From: Baffinella frigidus
Taxonomy: Eukaryota > Cryptophyceae > Cryptomonadales > Baffinellaceae
DNA: 10,847 bases
Reading direction: 5' to 3'
Assembly (NCBI GenBank): GCA_026770585.1
Contig: MU646953.1
Span: 108,948-119,794, forward strand
Under the pieces are notes generated by a model. The model had not been told where the DNA came from and did no database searches. It saw only the letters and a program-made list of their open reading frames with translations. Position numbers and translations under genes: made by a program. Each line of letters opens with the position of its first letter. Within the stretch, counting starts at the first letter, position 1. Below, in pieces: positions 1-5,781 of the stretch.

Positions 1-36
1 CTTCCCTCCCACAACCCGCGTCTCCTCTGGGGGGTG

Positions 37-37
37 T

Positions 38-97
<60 letters not shown>

Positions 98-105
98 GGT
101 TGGGG
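37..105 (-). repeat. Telomere-like tandem array (TTGAGGG)9, G-rich strand on +
   Basis: Nine perfect 7-nt units TTGAGGG run from 37 to 99, followed by a decayed unit TTGGGGC. It is a one-base variant of the plant-type telomere unit TTTAGGG, and it is the only tract in the window with the G-rich strand on +. Read on the minus strand, the CCCTCAA array is followed by CACCCCCCAG, giving a possible 3' splice site at 28-27 for an exon leaving the window on the minus strand. Confidence 0.95.
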
Positions 106-225
106 CAAAAGGTTCAGATAGCAAATCGTGCGCCCCCCCCCTGGCGGAGGAGGCGATGGTGAAGGAGACGGTGGTCTGATACAAGCGCTTCCTCCTCCTC
201 CTCGTATGTCCCTTCCCCGCCCACT

Positions 226-307
226 TCCAAGGGTGGCGAGTTGCGCATTAAGCCATCTCCGCAAGAGTGTTAATTGTTGTTCCAAAGGTGGCGAGTTGCG
301 CGTTAAG
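226..307 (+). repeat. 27-bp direct repeat, 55-bp period, possibly a duplicated exon start
   Basis: Positions 226-252 and 281-307 match over 27 bp with two differences. Both copies read in the same frame as SKGGELR(I/V)K. One difference is silent (AAG/AAA) and the other conservative (Ile/Val), which is more expected of duplicated coding sequence than of neutral DNA. The first copy stops after about 13 codons and the second after about 10, so neither is an intact gene here. Confidence 0.6.
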
Positions 308-316
308 TTGTGGTGA

Positions 317-379
317 TTGGAGCTTCGCTCGTCTCATCTCGGGTGCGACGCACGCGGAAACTGGGTCAGATGGCACATG
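317..379 (+). CDS. Exon-like open frame ending at a GT donor before a telomere-like tract
   Basis: The + frame is open from just after a stop at 314-316 and contains the coding-looking stretch GCDARGNWVRWHM. At 380 a GTGGGC follows an ATG codon and could be a 5' splice site. The sequence beyond it becomes pyrimidine-rich and runs into the telomere-like tract 411-564. The left boundary is uncertain; AG at 321-322 is one candidate acceptor. No family is recognised. If the donor is not used, the frame continues into the repeat as a low-complexity tail rich in Pro, Ser, Thr, Leu and Asn, typical of ORFs read through such arrays. Confidence rests only on amino-acid texture and the splice-like flanks. 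Confidence 0.3.
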
Positions 380-410
380 GTGGGCGGTGTGGTCCCTTCC
401 TTAATCTTTC

Positions 411-564
411 CCATCAACCATCAACCCTCAACCCTCAACACAACCCTAGACCCTAGACCCTCAACCCTAGACCCTCAACCCTCAACCGTAAACCCTAAAC
501 CTTAAACCCTACCCTCCAAACCCTAAACCCTAAACCCTGAACCCTAAACCCTAAACCCTAAACC
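411..564 (+). repeat. Telomere-like tract (CCCTCAA, CCCTAGA and CCCTAAA variants)
   Basis: A degenerate 7-nt array. CCCTCAA and CCCTAGA units fill the left half and clean CCCTAAA units the right half. It stops at 564 and is followed by CGCGCGCAG, an AG at 571-572 that could be a 3' splice site. The next frame (from 573) is Pro-rich and open to about 704. Confidence 0.93.
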
Positions 565-696
565 GCGCGCAGCCCCGCCCCGCACCCGCCCCGCACCCGC
601 ACTGGGGAGGCGGCAACCCTCCTCGCGTGTTTCTCTCGCAAATGTCAAGCACATGTTTCTCTTGCATGTTTCTCTCACTCGCGGCTGATTTTTCGT

Positions 697-1104
697 GTAC
701 AGTATGATGTACAGTTGATGTGGAGGCAAGGGGGAGGCGGACATGTCGGGGCCCTGCCCTCATCTCGACAGGCTGATGAAGTTGATAGTATCAAGTGACA
801 GTTGATGTGGAGGTAGGGCGGCGGCGGACTTGGCGGGGAGCATTGCTCTCCACTTGACATTCTCGGTACTGTTACTTCATTGTACGGTATGAAGTAACAG
901 TTGATGTGCCGGCAGGGTGGGGCTGGACCCGGGTGTGGCGGGAAGCATTGCCCCTCCCCTCGACATTCTCGTCATCTTTCCAAGATCGATTTTTTCCGTG
1001 TGAAGTGTGAAGAAACCCCGTAAACCCTAAACCCTATGTGGTTGTAGGGTGGGGGCGGGCGTGGCGGGGAGCACTGCCCACCCCTCGACATTCTCGTCAT
1101 CTGG
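697..1104 (+). repeat. R1: four diverged copies of a ~70-100 bp repeat
   Basis: ACAGTTGATG recurs at 711, 798 and 897. Each is followed by a G-rich segment (GGAGG or GGCAGGG, then GGCGGGGAGCATTGC in its best form) and a close such as CTCGACATTCTCGTCATC. The fourth copy (about 978-1104) keeps both sides of the unit but has a CCCTAAA stretch (about 1017-1034) where ACAGTTGA is expected. Copies 1 and 4 also share GATTTTT(T/C)CGTGT upstream. No coding frame stands out; the unit may be a MITE or satellite fragment. Confidence 0.8.
868..901. repeat. Perfect 13-bp inverted repeat (hairpin) inside R1
   Basis: ACTGTTACTTCAT (868-880) and ATGAAGTAACAGT (889-901) are exact reverse complements around an 8-nt loop, TGTACGGT. 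It lies at the junction of R1 copies 2 and 3. The right arm belongs to the conserved start of copy 3, so the left arm may mark the end of an inverted-repeat element. Confidence 0.9.
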
Positions 1105-1125
1105 CACACACACATGGTCCAACCC

Positions 1126-1356
1126 CCCAGCCCCTGAACCGTGAACCCTGAAACCGAAACCCTAACACCCTGGACCCTCAGCCATGAACCCTCATCCCTG
1201 AACCCTGAATCCTAAACCCTGAACCCTGAACTCTAAAACCTGAACCCTGAATCCTAAACCCCAAACCCTATACCCCAAACCCTAAACCCCAACCCCGAAA
1301 CCCTAACCCCTGCACCCTAACCCCTGCACCCTAAACCCTAACCCCTAAACCCCAAA
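1126..1356 (+). repeat. Telomere-like tract, mainly CCCTGAA, CCCTAAA and CCCTGCA variants
   Basis: About 230 bp of degenerate units. CCCTGAA is common in the left part and CCCTAAC, CCCTGCA and CCCCAAA in the right. It runs directly into CAAAGCAG, giving an AG at 1359-1360, and an open coding-looking frame begins at 1361. The change of dominant variant along the tract suggests local homogenisation. Confidence 0.93.
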
Positions 1357-1360
1357 GCAG

Positions 1361-1522
1361 AGGCATCCGTCCGGCTACGCAGCAGACACGCGCGCGATAT
1401 TCGAGAACATCCTCCCCCCCCCCGCCTCTCCCCCCCTCCGCGCGGAAGCGAGCCAGGCGATGGAGGCGGGGTTTCGCGCGATGGCGGGAGCGTTCGAGGC
1501 TGCTTATCGCCAGCCGTACCTT
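1361..1522 (+). CDS. Putative internal exon (54 codons) between two telomere-like tracts
   Basis: From AG 1359-1360 to GT 1523 the frame is open for exactly 54 codons, phase 0 at both ends. It begins RHPSGYAADTRAIFENIL, has a Pro-rich linker from poly-C, then a probable amphipathic helix including AMEAGFRAMAGAFEAAYRQP. The donor reads CTT|GTACGC. Without splicing the frame enters the telomere-like repeat and stops at 1547-1549 after LNPKP. Codons favour G or C in third position. A 28-bp match to its 3' end sits at 1709-1736, where the donor reads GTGAGA. The family is not recognised. Confidence 0.5.
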
Positions 1523-1529
1523 GTACGCG

Positions 1530-1690
1530 CCCTAAACCCTAAACCCTAAATCCTAAACCCTAATCCCTAAACCATAAGCCCTGAACCCGAAACCCTAAAC
1601 CCTAAACCCTCATCCCTAAACCCTAAACCTTAAACTCTAAACCCTAACCCCTCAACCTTAAACCCTAAACCCTAAACCCTAAACCCTAAC
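1530..1690 (+). repeat. Telomere-like tract, mostly CCCTAAA, ending in a poly-C run
   Basis: Largely clean CCCTAAA units with scattered variants (CCCTCAT, CCCTAAT), starting 9 nt after the putative donor at 1523 and ending before a C run at 1696-1708. Unlike most other tracts it is not closely followed by CAG. The next CAG is at 1751-1753, beyond the second copy of the exon end. Confidence 0.94.
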
Positions 1691-1708
1691 CCCGACCCCC
1701 CCCCCCCC

Positions 1709-1736
1709 TATCGCCCGCCCTACCTTGTGAGAGCCC
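1709..1736 (+). pseudogene. Second copy of the YR(Q/P)PYLV exon end
   Basis: This 28-bp segment matches 1505-1532 with five differences. Both read YR(Q/P)PYLVRA, and identity is continuous over TACCTTGT, where GT is the putative donor. After it the sequences read GTACGC and GTGAGA. The upstream part of the exon is missing here and replaced by poly-C, so this is a truncated copy or a misplaced junction. Confidence 0.5.
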
Positions 1737-1753
1737 ACCCTCGCCTCTAGCAG

Positions 1754-1961
1754 GACGGTTGGTTGTGCTGCGTGTTTCTCGAATCACCCTCATCTTTCTA
1801 CTCTTCGTTGCGTGGAACGAGCCTCACTCTCCCTGGAAGTGCTCCACCTATGCCACGCGGCCAGCCCTCTGGAGACAGGCTCACGTCGTGGGAAGAGGCT
1901 CTTGATTGTCAACGGTTTGACCATCACAGTCACGGAGGCGGGGGCGTATGAACCTGCCTAA
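1754..1961 (+). CDS. Open frame ending inside the start of a telomere-like tract
   Basis: After CTCTAGCAG (AG 1752-1753) two + frames are open. The longer (stop at 1959-1961) contains CVERASLSLEVLHLC and ends RLLIVNGLTITVTEAGAYEPA before a stop supplied by the telomere-like repeat. The other runs 1763-1951 and is Ser/Pro rich. The nucleotides around GGTTTGACCATCACAGT resemble the GGCTTCACCATCA repeat at 3552, 4131, 4268 and 4517, which encodes GFTI(K/T)V. Which frame is real, if either, is undecided and no family is recognised. Confidence 0.25.
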
Positions 1962-2009
1962 ACCCTGAATCCTGAATTCTAAAGCCTTGGTATTAAAACC
2001 CTGAAACCC
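1959..2009 (+). repeat. Short degenerate telomere-like tract
   Basis: Contains CTAAACCCTGAATCCTGAAT and a decayed right part ending CCCTGAAACCCGGGCAG. The AG at 2014-2015 directly precedes the first copy of the WYRGA exon. Confidence 0.8.
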
Positions 2010-2015
2010 GGGCAG

Positions 2016-2090
2016 ACGGCCGGGACATGGTACCGAGGAGCGGTGCGGGGAACACCGGAGATTCCGGAGGAGGCGGGATTGCTGCTCCTC
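2016..2090 (+). CDS. Putative exon, first copy of a tandem WYRGA(V/L)RGTP exon
   Basis: From AG 2014-2015 the frame reads TAGTWYRGAVRGTPEIPEEA and then a Leu-rich end. Nucleotides 2010-2088 match 2175-2253 over 79 bp without gaps. The predicted proteins differ only by V/L, E/D, I/V, E/D and L/V, and other differences are silent, a pattern suggesting selection on protein in this frame. After about 2090 the copies diverge; a GT at 2091 is a weak donor candidate. Between the copies lies a small telomere-like remnant (about 2118-2142). This may be an alternative or mutually exclusive exon. Family unknown. Confidence 0.45.
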
Positions 2091-2180
2091 GTCCTCTCCA
2101 CCTCCGGGCTTTCGCTTCGAACCGAAACCAAAATCAAAACCCTGGCGTGTATCTGAAAGTTGTGCGTGTGACCTGGGCAG

Positions 2181-2336
2181 ACGGCCGGGACGTGGTACAG
2201 AGGAGCGTTACGGGGAACACCGGATGTGCCGGATGAGGCTGGGGTGCTGCTCCGCAAGAACGCTCATCGCTCCGTCAACTGGGAAGCCCAGGTAGAGCGG
2301 TGTTTGCATCTGTTGGCCGCGAAAAGAAGGAAATGA
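2181..2336 (+). CDS. Putative terminal exon, second WYRGALRGTP copy, with stop
   Basis: Following CCTGGGCAG (AG 2179-2180), an in-frame stop lies just upstream at 2169-2171, so the frame needs splicing. It reads TAGTWYRGALRGTPDVPDEA, then LLRKNAHRSVNWEAQVERC, then HLLAAKRRK and TGA at 2334-2336; 51 codons. The basic tail and the Trp/Tyr-containing start look like a genuine C-terminus. A diverged copy of the last part, with ER..HLLA(A/T)K conserved, occurs at 7704-7789. Family not recognised; a plus-strand terminal exon is the best reading, and the longer minus-strand ORF here (2264-2677) is probably its shadow. Confidence 0.45.
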   Translation, partial: TAGTWYRGALRGTPDVPDEAGVLLRKNAHRSVNWEAQVERCLHLLAAKRRK

Positions 2337-2533
2337 TGGCACACGTTGATGATGCTGGTACTAGACAGTCGATTTTTTCGAGCGAGTGGCCGCACTGAGA
2401 ACTCTCTCGTGCGGCCGTGGTAGCGCTTCTGGCACCACCTACACCATCGGAAACTTCTGTCTTGGAAAGAAACGTTTCTTTTGTTTAAAGAATCGTTCTC
2501 GTTGGTTTCACGACCGGAAACTGTTAAGATGCG
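2337..2533. other. No gene recognised; flank of the putative terminal exon
   Basis: Nearly 200 bp between the stop at 2336 and repeat family R2. The first ~40 bp still match 7747-7789. Nothing else convincing is seen, and there is no clear AATAAA. Confidence 0.5.
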
Positions 2534-2902
2534 GGCCCGGGCAGGGCGCGCGCGGGCCCGCCTCAGGCGAGAAGGGGGGGACAAACGCTTCTGGGCGTGC
2601 CTCACTCTTCGATCGAAAAGTGTTGACACCAGTTTGGCGCGCGCTATGGCAGGCTGGCGCGCGGGGGCGCGCGACAAGGGGGAGGGTCGGGCGACAAGGA
2701 GGGGCGCAAATGCTTCTGCGCGTGCCTCACTCTTCGACCCCCTGCACCATCGAACCCTGTTGACAGTGTTGAGGCGACACGTTTTCGGACAACACGAAAT
2801 AACAGCTGACGTGGGTCCCTGGCAGGCCGGGGCGCGGGGGCGCGGGGGGGTGGGGGGTCACAAGGAGGGGCGCAAGGGCTTCTGGGCGTGCCTCACTCTT
2901 CG
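2534..2902 (+). repeat. R2: three GC-rich repeat copies
   Basis: Each copy has a GGCAGG...GCGCGGGGGCGCG core and ends in CTTCTG(G/C)GCGTGCCTCAC followed by TCTTCG (ends near 2611, 2737 and 2902). Copies 2 and 3 share ACAAGGAGGGGCGCAA. The lead-in of copy 3, AATAACAGCTGACGTG at 2799, resembles the R1 start, so R1 and R2 may be one superfamily. A 220-codon frame crosses the block, but the copies fall in different frames, which argues against coding. Confidence 0.8.
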
Positions 2903-2942
2903 GGGACTCCATGACGTCTCGCTCGGCACCGCCAATCAGGTT

Positions 2943-3043
2943 CGCTGTCTGTCTCTGTCTCTCTGTCTCTGTCTGTCGCTGTCTCTTTCTATGTCTCCGT
3001 TGCCGCCTCTGTCTCTGGCTCAGTATCTGTCTCTGTCTCGCAA
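2943..3043 (+). repeat. Imperfect CTGTCT microsatellite / pyrimidine-rich stretch
   Basis: A run of CTGTCT and CTCTGT hexamers interrupted around 2985-3020. It encodes only Ser/Leu or Cys/Leu low-complexity peptide. Confidence 0.85.
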
Positions 3044-3126
3044 ATCGGTTCCTCCACTTATCGAGGCTGGGCCCAGCCTGTGGGCAGGTTGCGAGGGTCC
3101 TTGCAACGGTGGTGCTGGCTCTCCTA

Positions 3127-3391
3127 AGGCTGCCCCAGGCTGACTCGGGAGGGTGGTGAGCCCAGGTATGGTACCATATCAGGTTTTGGGGTGCGCTCTC
3201 GCTCTCTAGGCTGACGCAGGAATCTGACTCTGGAGGGGGTGCACGCAGATATGGTAGCAGCTGCTGCCCTACAAAGAGTCGTGGTGGTGTTGAGAGAGCG
3301 AGAGTGTTGGGAGAGCTCTCGCTCTGGCTGCCCGAGGCTGACTCACGATGTTCTTGTGCGCAGATATGGTACCAGCTGCTGCCCTACAAAG
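3127..3391 (+). repeat. Tandem duplication of an intron-end plus exon-start segment
   Basis: ATATGGTA(G/C)CAGCTGCTGCC, continuing to CCTACAAAG, occurs at 3249-3276 and 3364-3391 with one difference, period 115. A shorter copy (TATGGTACC) lies near 3170. Each is preceded by an AGGCTGAC-type motif and a CAG. In the middle copy the single change TAC to TAG creates a stop, so only the third copy is open. AGGCTGAC would suit a branch site. Confidence 0.75.
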
Positions 3392-3605
3392 ACGCCTCCC
3401 AGCTTGAGAACCCCGAGGTACCTTCTGCCAGCCCCCGATTCGACACTCCTGGCCATAACGTTTGAACCCCTGGGCCGATTTCACTGTTCTCGGCGAGGTT
3501 CGCAACTTGCACCTCGAGCCTCCTGGGTGGGGTGTGAGGCTCGCGGCCGCGGGCTTCACCATCAAGGTTCAGGACCACCGACAAGTGGTCGTGAATTTCG
3601 AGTAA
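3364..3605 (+). CDS. Two putative exons; weak resemblance to a BPI/LBP-type lipid-binding domain
   Basis: Exon one (3364-3417) follows TTGTGCGCAG and reads IWYQLLPYKDASQLENPE, ending at GTACCT. An 80-nt intron (3418-3497, ending GGCGAG) would join it in phase to VRNLHLEPPGWGVRLAAA then GFTIKVQDHRQVVVNFE and a stop at 3603-3605. Alternatively the second exon ends at AAG|GTTCAG (3567). The alternation of hydrophobic residues suggests beta strands. The order nL.l....G..l...G..i.v, followed 3' by the W-N-W exon at 4050, loosely recalls the N-terminal barrel of BPI/LBP proteins; this is a pattern impression only. Upstream frames contain stops, so the gene may be partial or decayed. Confidence 0.4.
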
Positions 3606-4049
3606 CTCCTGTATGTATCCCCCCACCACGCACAAGGGCGCCGACTCCTGTTTGGATGCATGGGCTTCCGTCTCAGGCCAGACATGGCATCACACCCGCT
3701 ACGGTCTGCATTCTGCCACCCTGTCTGGCACGCCTCGGGATAGATAGGCTGAGCTTCACTCACTTTTCGGAGTTGAAAACCCCTGGTTGTGTACCAGGCA
3801 TCCTTTAGATGGACGCGTTTCGAAATAGAATCTATTCTGGACAGGGACTAAATGCGGATGCACTGATCACAGGTGATTCCGGGGGTCCCGGAAATCGACC
3901 CCCACCCGGAACAACCCCGAAACCTCAAACGCACCTTCCCCCTTCCGATTCGGCTGTTGTGCTGTCTCGTTCTCGCTTGATACGGACGGGCCCGCCTCAG
4001 GCGCTGAAGAGCGCTGGGATTCGTGTGTAAAGCCACTGTGGATGCACAG
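3606..4049. other. No convincing gene; a small hairpin at 3877-3893
   Basis: About 440 bp. TTCCGGG (3877-3883) and CCCGGAA (3887-3893) form a 7-bp stem with a 3-nt loop. CGGGCCCGCCTCAGGCG (3987-4003) is identical to 2553-2569 in R2. ORFs across here are composite and lack splice support. Confidence 0.5.
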
Positions 4050-4145
4050 GTGATCAGGTCGCCGAAGGTGGCGGCGAAGGAGGGCGGCTGGAATTGGAGC
4101 CATTGGTTCATCTGTGACGAGGACGTCCTAGGCTTCACCATCAAG
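4050..4145 (+). CDS. Putative internal exon ending GFTIK|GT (32 codons, phase 0)
   Basis: Bounded by GATGCACAG (AG 4048-4049) and AAG|GTTTGC (4146). It reads VIRSPKVAAKEGGWNWSHWF then ICDEDVLGFTIK. The Trp-rich stretch followed by D...GFTIKV resembles, in spacing only, the W.y...w...D.G segment of BPI/LBP barrels, and it lies 3' of the exon pair at 3364-3605, the expected order for such a gene. If spliced directly to that pair the frame must leave it before its stop (for example at GTTCAG 3567). Its last 24 bp recur at 4259 and 4508 with a GT kept at the same place. Confidence 0.4.
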
Positions 4146-4207
4146 GTTTGCCCCCCCCCCTGCCATCTTCCTGTTCCGGGGTTAGCTGCTAGCTGCCGTG
4201 AGCACCC

Positions 4208-4259
4208 CCCTAGGACCCTACAGTAGGCCTACACCTATGTCCCTACGGTGGTCCTAGGG
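4208..4259. repeat. Degenerate palindrome, CCCTAGGACC arms
   Basis: CCCTAGGACC (4208-4217) pairs with GGTCCTAGGG (4250-4259). The interior (CTACAGTAGGCCTAC) closely resembles the interior of the foldback element at 7848-8024 (CCTAGGACC, then CTACTGTAGGCC), so this is probably a truncated relative. Confidence 0.75.
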
Positions 4260-4322
4260 ACGTCCTGGGCTTCACCATCACGGTTTGCCTCTGCCTCTGT
4301 TGGGTTGCCTCACTATTCTTAA

Positions 4323-4381
4323 CCACACGGTGGACTACGGACCTTTCATCAAAAGTCAACTTACCCAGGGGCAATTAACTT
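4323..4381 (+). repeat. R3 copy 1: 59-bp dispersed repeat
   Basis: Matches 6393-6451 over 59 bp with about six differences and no gap. The core TTCATCAAAAGTCAACT is identical. It carries the AAAAGTCAA motif also present in the CCACGCCAG elements. Confidence 0.85.
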
Positions 4382-4447
4382 GAAGAATTTTCTAATGCAA
4401 AGTTGGTCACGTTACCGCTGAATTTAGCGTATCCGAAACCCTCGTAG

Positions 4448-4475
4448 ACCACCGGGTGGTTGACATGCATGTCAA
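4448..4475. repeat. Adjacent small palindromes
   Basis: ACCACCGGGTGGT (4448-4460) is followed by TTGACATGCATGTCAA (4460-4475), a perfect 16-bp palindrome. Confidence 0.85.
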
Positions 4476-4639
4476 TGCGTTGCCCGCGCCCGGAAGGATG
4501 CACCCAGGACGTCCTGGGTTTCACCATCAAGGTTAGGCCACGCACGGCCAGCTTCCAGTCCAGTGTGTTGCTGCTGCCATTGATCGTTGGTTATATATTC
4601 ATTTATTTTGGAACTCGCGTTAGATTGGTGGGAGACGCA

Positions 4640-4778
4640 GAGGGTGGTCGATGTGCAACGTTGCGCATCGACCACCCTCGAATTGAGTCCGAACTGGACT
4701 CCATTCGAGGATACCAACATGACAAGGCAGTCACGACCGACCGTCTGGCTTCGGCGTCCGCGTGACCGGTCACGCGGA
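4640..4778. repeat. Cluster of three large palindromes (40, 35 and 22 bp)
   Basis: First, 4640-4659 and 4660-4679 are 20-bp arms (start GAGGGTGGTCGATG) with one mismatch and no loop. Second, 4676-4690 and 4696-4710 are 15-bp arms (CCTCGAATTGAGTCC on the left) with one mismatch and a 5-nt loop, sharing four bases with the first. Third, 4757-4778 is a perfect 22-bp palindrome, TCCGCGTGACC and its complement. Frames through here are open by chance of the symmetry; no gene is supported. Confidence 0.9.
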
Positions 4779-4873
4779 AGGAGGTGGTTGCATGCCTGTT
4801 GGACTCCGCCCTCGCCCACCATCGACCCCCCCCCCTTGCGCCTTTGCTACCCCCCAGGTTGTCTTGTTGCTTT

Positions 4874-4921
4874 AGATAGAAAGAGATGTTTACTAACACT
4901 CGGATATATTCGTTTCTATCT
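4874..4921. repeat. 9-bp inverted repeat in an AT-richer patch
   Basis: AGATAGAAA (4874-4882) and TTTCTATCT (4913-4921) around a 30-nt loop. Nothing else is recognised between 4780 and 5000. Confidence 0.6.
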
Positions 4922-5000
4922 GCCCTCTACGATAGCCAACGTGTTGCTTTACTGTACACAGCTGTTTCCCTTGACCCCAGCCGGCTGATGCCGCACCATC

Positions 5001-5274
5001 CTACCCTAAACCCTAAATCCTAAACCCTAAATCCCAAACCCTAAACCCTAAACCCTAAACCCTAAACCCTAAACTCTAAACCATAAACCCTAAACCCTAA
5101 ACTCTCATCCCTAAACCCTAAACCCTGAACTCTAAACCCTAAACCCTAAACCCTAAACCCTCATCCCTAGACCCTAAACCCTGAACCCTAAACCCTAAAC
5201 CCTAAACCCCAAACCCCAAACCCTAAACCCTAAACCCTAAACCCTACACCCTAATCCCGAAACCCTGAACCCTC
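5001..5274 (+). repeat. Longest telomere-like tract, mostly CCCTAAA
   Basis: About 270 bp, mostly perfect CCCTAAA units with scattered variants (CCCTCAT, CTCTAAA, CCCCAAA). It ends CCCTGAACCCTCACAG; the AG at 5277-5278 immediately precedes a coding-looking frame. No equally close GT donor is seen on the left side. Confidence 0.95.
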
Positions 5275-5278
5275 ACAG

Positions 5279-5332
5279 GTCAAGTGCTCGTACTCACCGC
5301 TGGGCAACAAATCGACAATCGGGGGAACCACG
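5279..5332 (+). CDS. Putative exon (18 codons, phase 0) after telomere-like tract
   Basis: Starts after CCTCACAG and reads VKCSYSPLGNKSTIGGTT, ending ACG|GTCAGT, a good 5' splice site. It would be the first visible exon of a chain of small phase-0 exons running to 5865. If the donor is not used the frame continues VSHHARFLEEVAKSQIPRKD to a stop at about 5424, through the left end of the inverted-repeat element at 5341. No family recognised. Confidence 0.45.
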
Positions 5333-5340
5333 GTCAGTCA

Positions 5341-5479
5341 CCACGCCAGATTCTTGGAAGAGGTCGCCAAAAGTCAAATTCCCCGGAAGGACTCAGGGGA
5401 AATGGTTTACTTTTGGCATGGCTGAACGCCAAAATTGGCGTTCCCAAAGGGAGCTATCCCTTGCAGCAGTCTGGTGTGG
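5341..5479 (+). mobile_element. CCACGCCAG inverted-repeat element, copy C (diverged, probably within an intron)
   Basis: The left end CCACGCCAGA and right end TCTGGTGTGG are inverted repeats with one mismatch. The first ~45 bp align with copies at 6832-6957 and 7458-7584; the middle does not. It contains the palindrome GAACGCCAAAATTGGCGTTC (5424-5443). Most of it falls between the putative donor at 5333 and acceptor at 5469. No matching target duplication is visible. Confidence 0.55.
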
Positions 5480-5634
5480 AAACACTCGCGGTGACACCAG
5501 AGAGTTTGCCCAATCGCCAGAAACCCCTGCCCCTCAAGCCTCAAGCCCCCTACCCTTTGATACCCGGAACTCGACCCTGGCGCCTGGATGGAACCACTTG
5601 CCATCAAGAGTGCACCCTCAACCCGAATCCTTGA
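5470..5634 (+). CDS. Putative exon starting SGVETLAV, 3' limit uncertain
   Basis: After TTGCAGCAG (two tandem acceptors, 5465-5466 and 5468-5469) the phase-0 frame reads SGVETLAVTPESLPNRQK and stays open to a stop at 5632-5634, with GTRPWRLDGTTCHQECTLN near the end. In phase with the 5279 exon. A donor at 5491 (GCG|GTGACA) would shorten it to seven codons; another GT follows 5640. Pro-rich; family unknown. Confidence 0.35.
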   Translation, partial: SGVETLAVTPESLPNRQKPLPLKPQAPYPLIPGTRPWRLDGTTCHQECTLNPNP

Positions 5635-5659
5635 ACCCTGACGTGTGTGAGGTGGACAG

Positions 5660-5734
5660 GTGAAGCTAAGGCATGTCCTGAAGGGGTTCTCAGAGAACCC
5701 TGACGTGCGTGAGGAGATCCCAAAACTCCAACCT
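5660..5734 (+). CDS. Putative exon VKLRHVLKG (25 codons, phase 0)
   Basis: Bounded by GGTGGACAG (AG 5658-5659) and CCT|GTGAGG (5735). Reads VKLRHVLKGFSENPDVREE then IPKLQP. Upstream AACCCTGACGTGTGTGAG supplies a CTGAC that could be the branch site about 20 nt before the acceptor. Its start (GTGAAGCT) and lead-in repeat before the next exon, so the two look like tandem duplicates of one ancestral exon. Charged and helix-prone; family unknown. Confidence 0.5.
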
Positions 5735-5781
5735 GTGAGGGGATCCCTGAATCCTAACGTGTGTGAGTGGGCGGTGGTCAG
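5735..5781 (+). other. Putative 47-nt intron
   Basis: Begins GTGAGG, contains CTAAC at about 5755 as branch-site candidate, and ends GGTGGTCAG. It separates two phase-0 exons, and its 3' half (AATCCTAACGTGTGTGAG) resembles the one before the previous exon. Confidence 0.5.

Larger units (their letters stand above)
4122..4538 (+). repeat. Three copies of a 31-bp exon-end/donor repeat
   Basis: GACGTCCT(A/G)GG(C/T)TTCACCATCA, continuing (A/C)GGTT, occurs at 4122-4152, 4259-4289 and 4508-4538; a shorter match lies at 3552-3569. All read DVLGFTI(K/T)V and all keep (A/C)G|GTT, a possible 5' splice site. The third sits in an 18-bp perfect palindrome, ACCCAGGACGTCCTGGGT (4502-4519). Confidence 0.8.

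Noticed and set aside
1505-1736. Target-site duplication around the tract 1530-1690
   Set aside because: 28 bp with five differences and coding-like changes fits a duplicated exon end better than an insertion footprint.
2264-2677. 137-codon minus-strand ORF
   Set aside because: Partly antisense to the WYRGA terminal exon, whose copies show protein-like divergence on the plus strand.
2481-3143. 220-codon plus-strand ORF
   Set aside because: Composed of R2 copies in different frames and a CTGTCT repeat.
4460-4765. 101-codon ORF with a hydrophobic segment
   Set aside because: Runs through the exon-end repeat and the palindromes; the opposite strand is equally open because of symmetry.
5001-5274. 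A true chromosome end
   Set aside because: The tracts are internal, degenerate, in several places and flanked on both sides by unique sequence.
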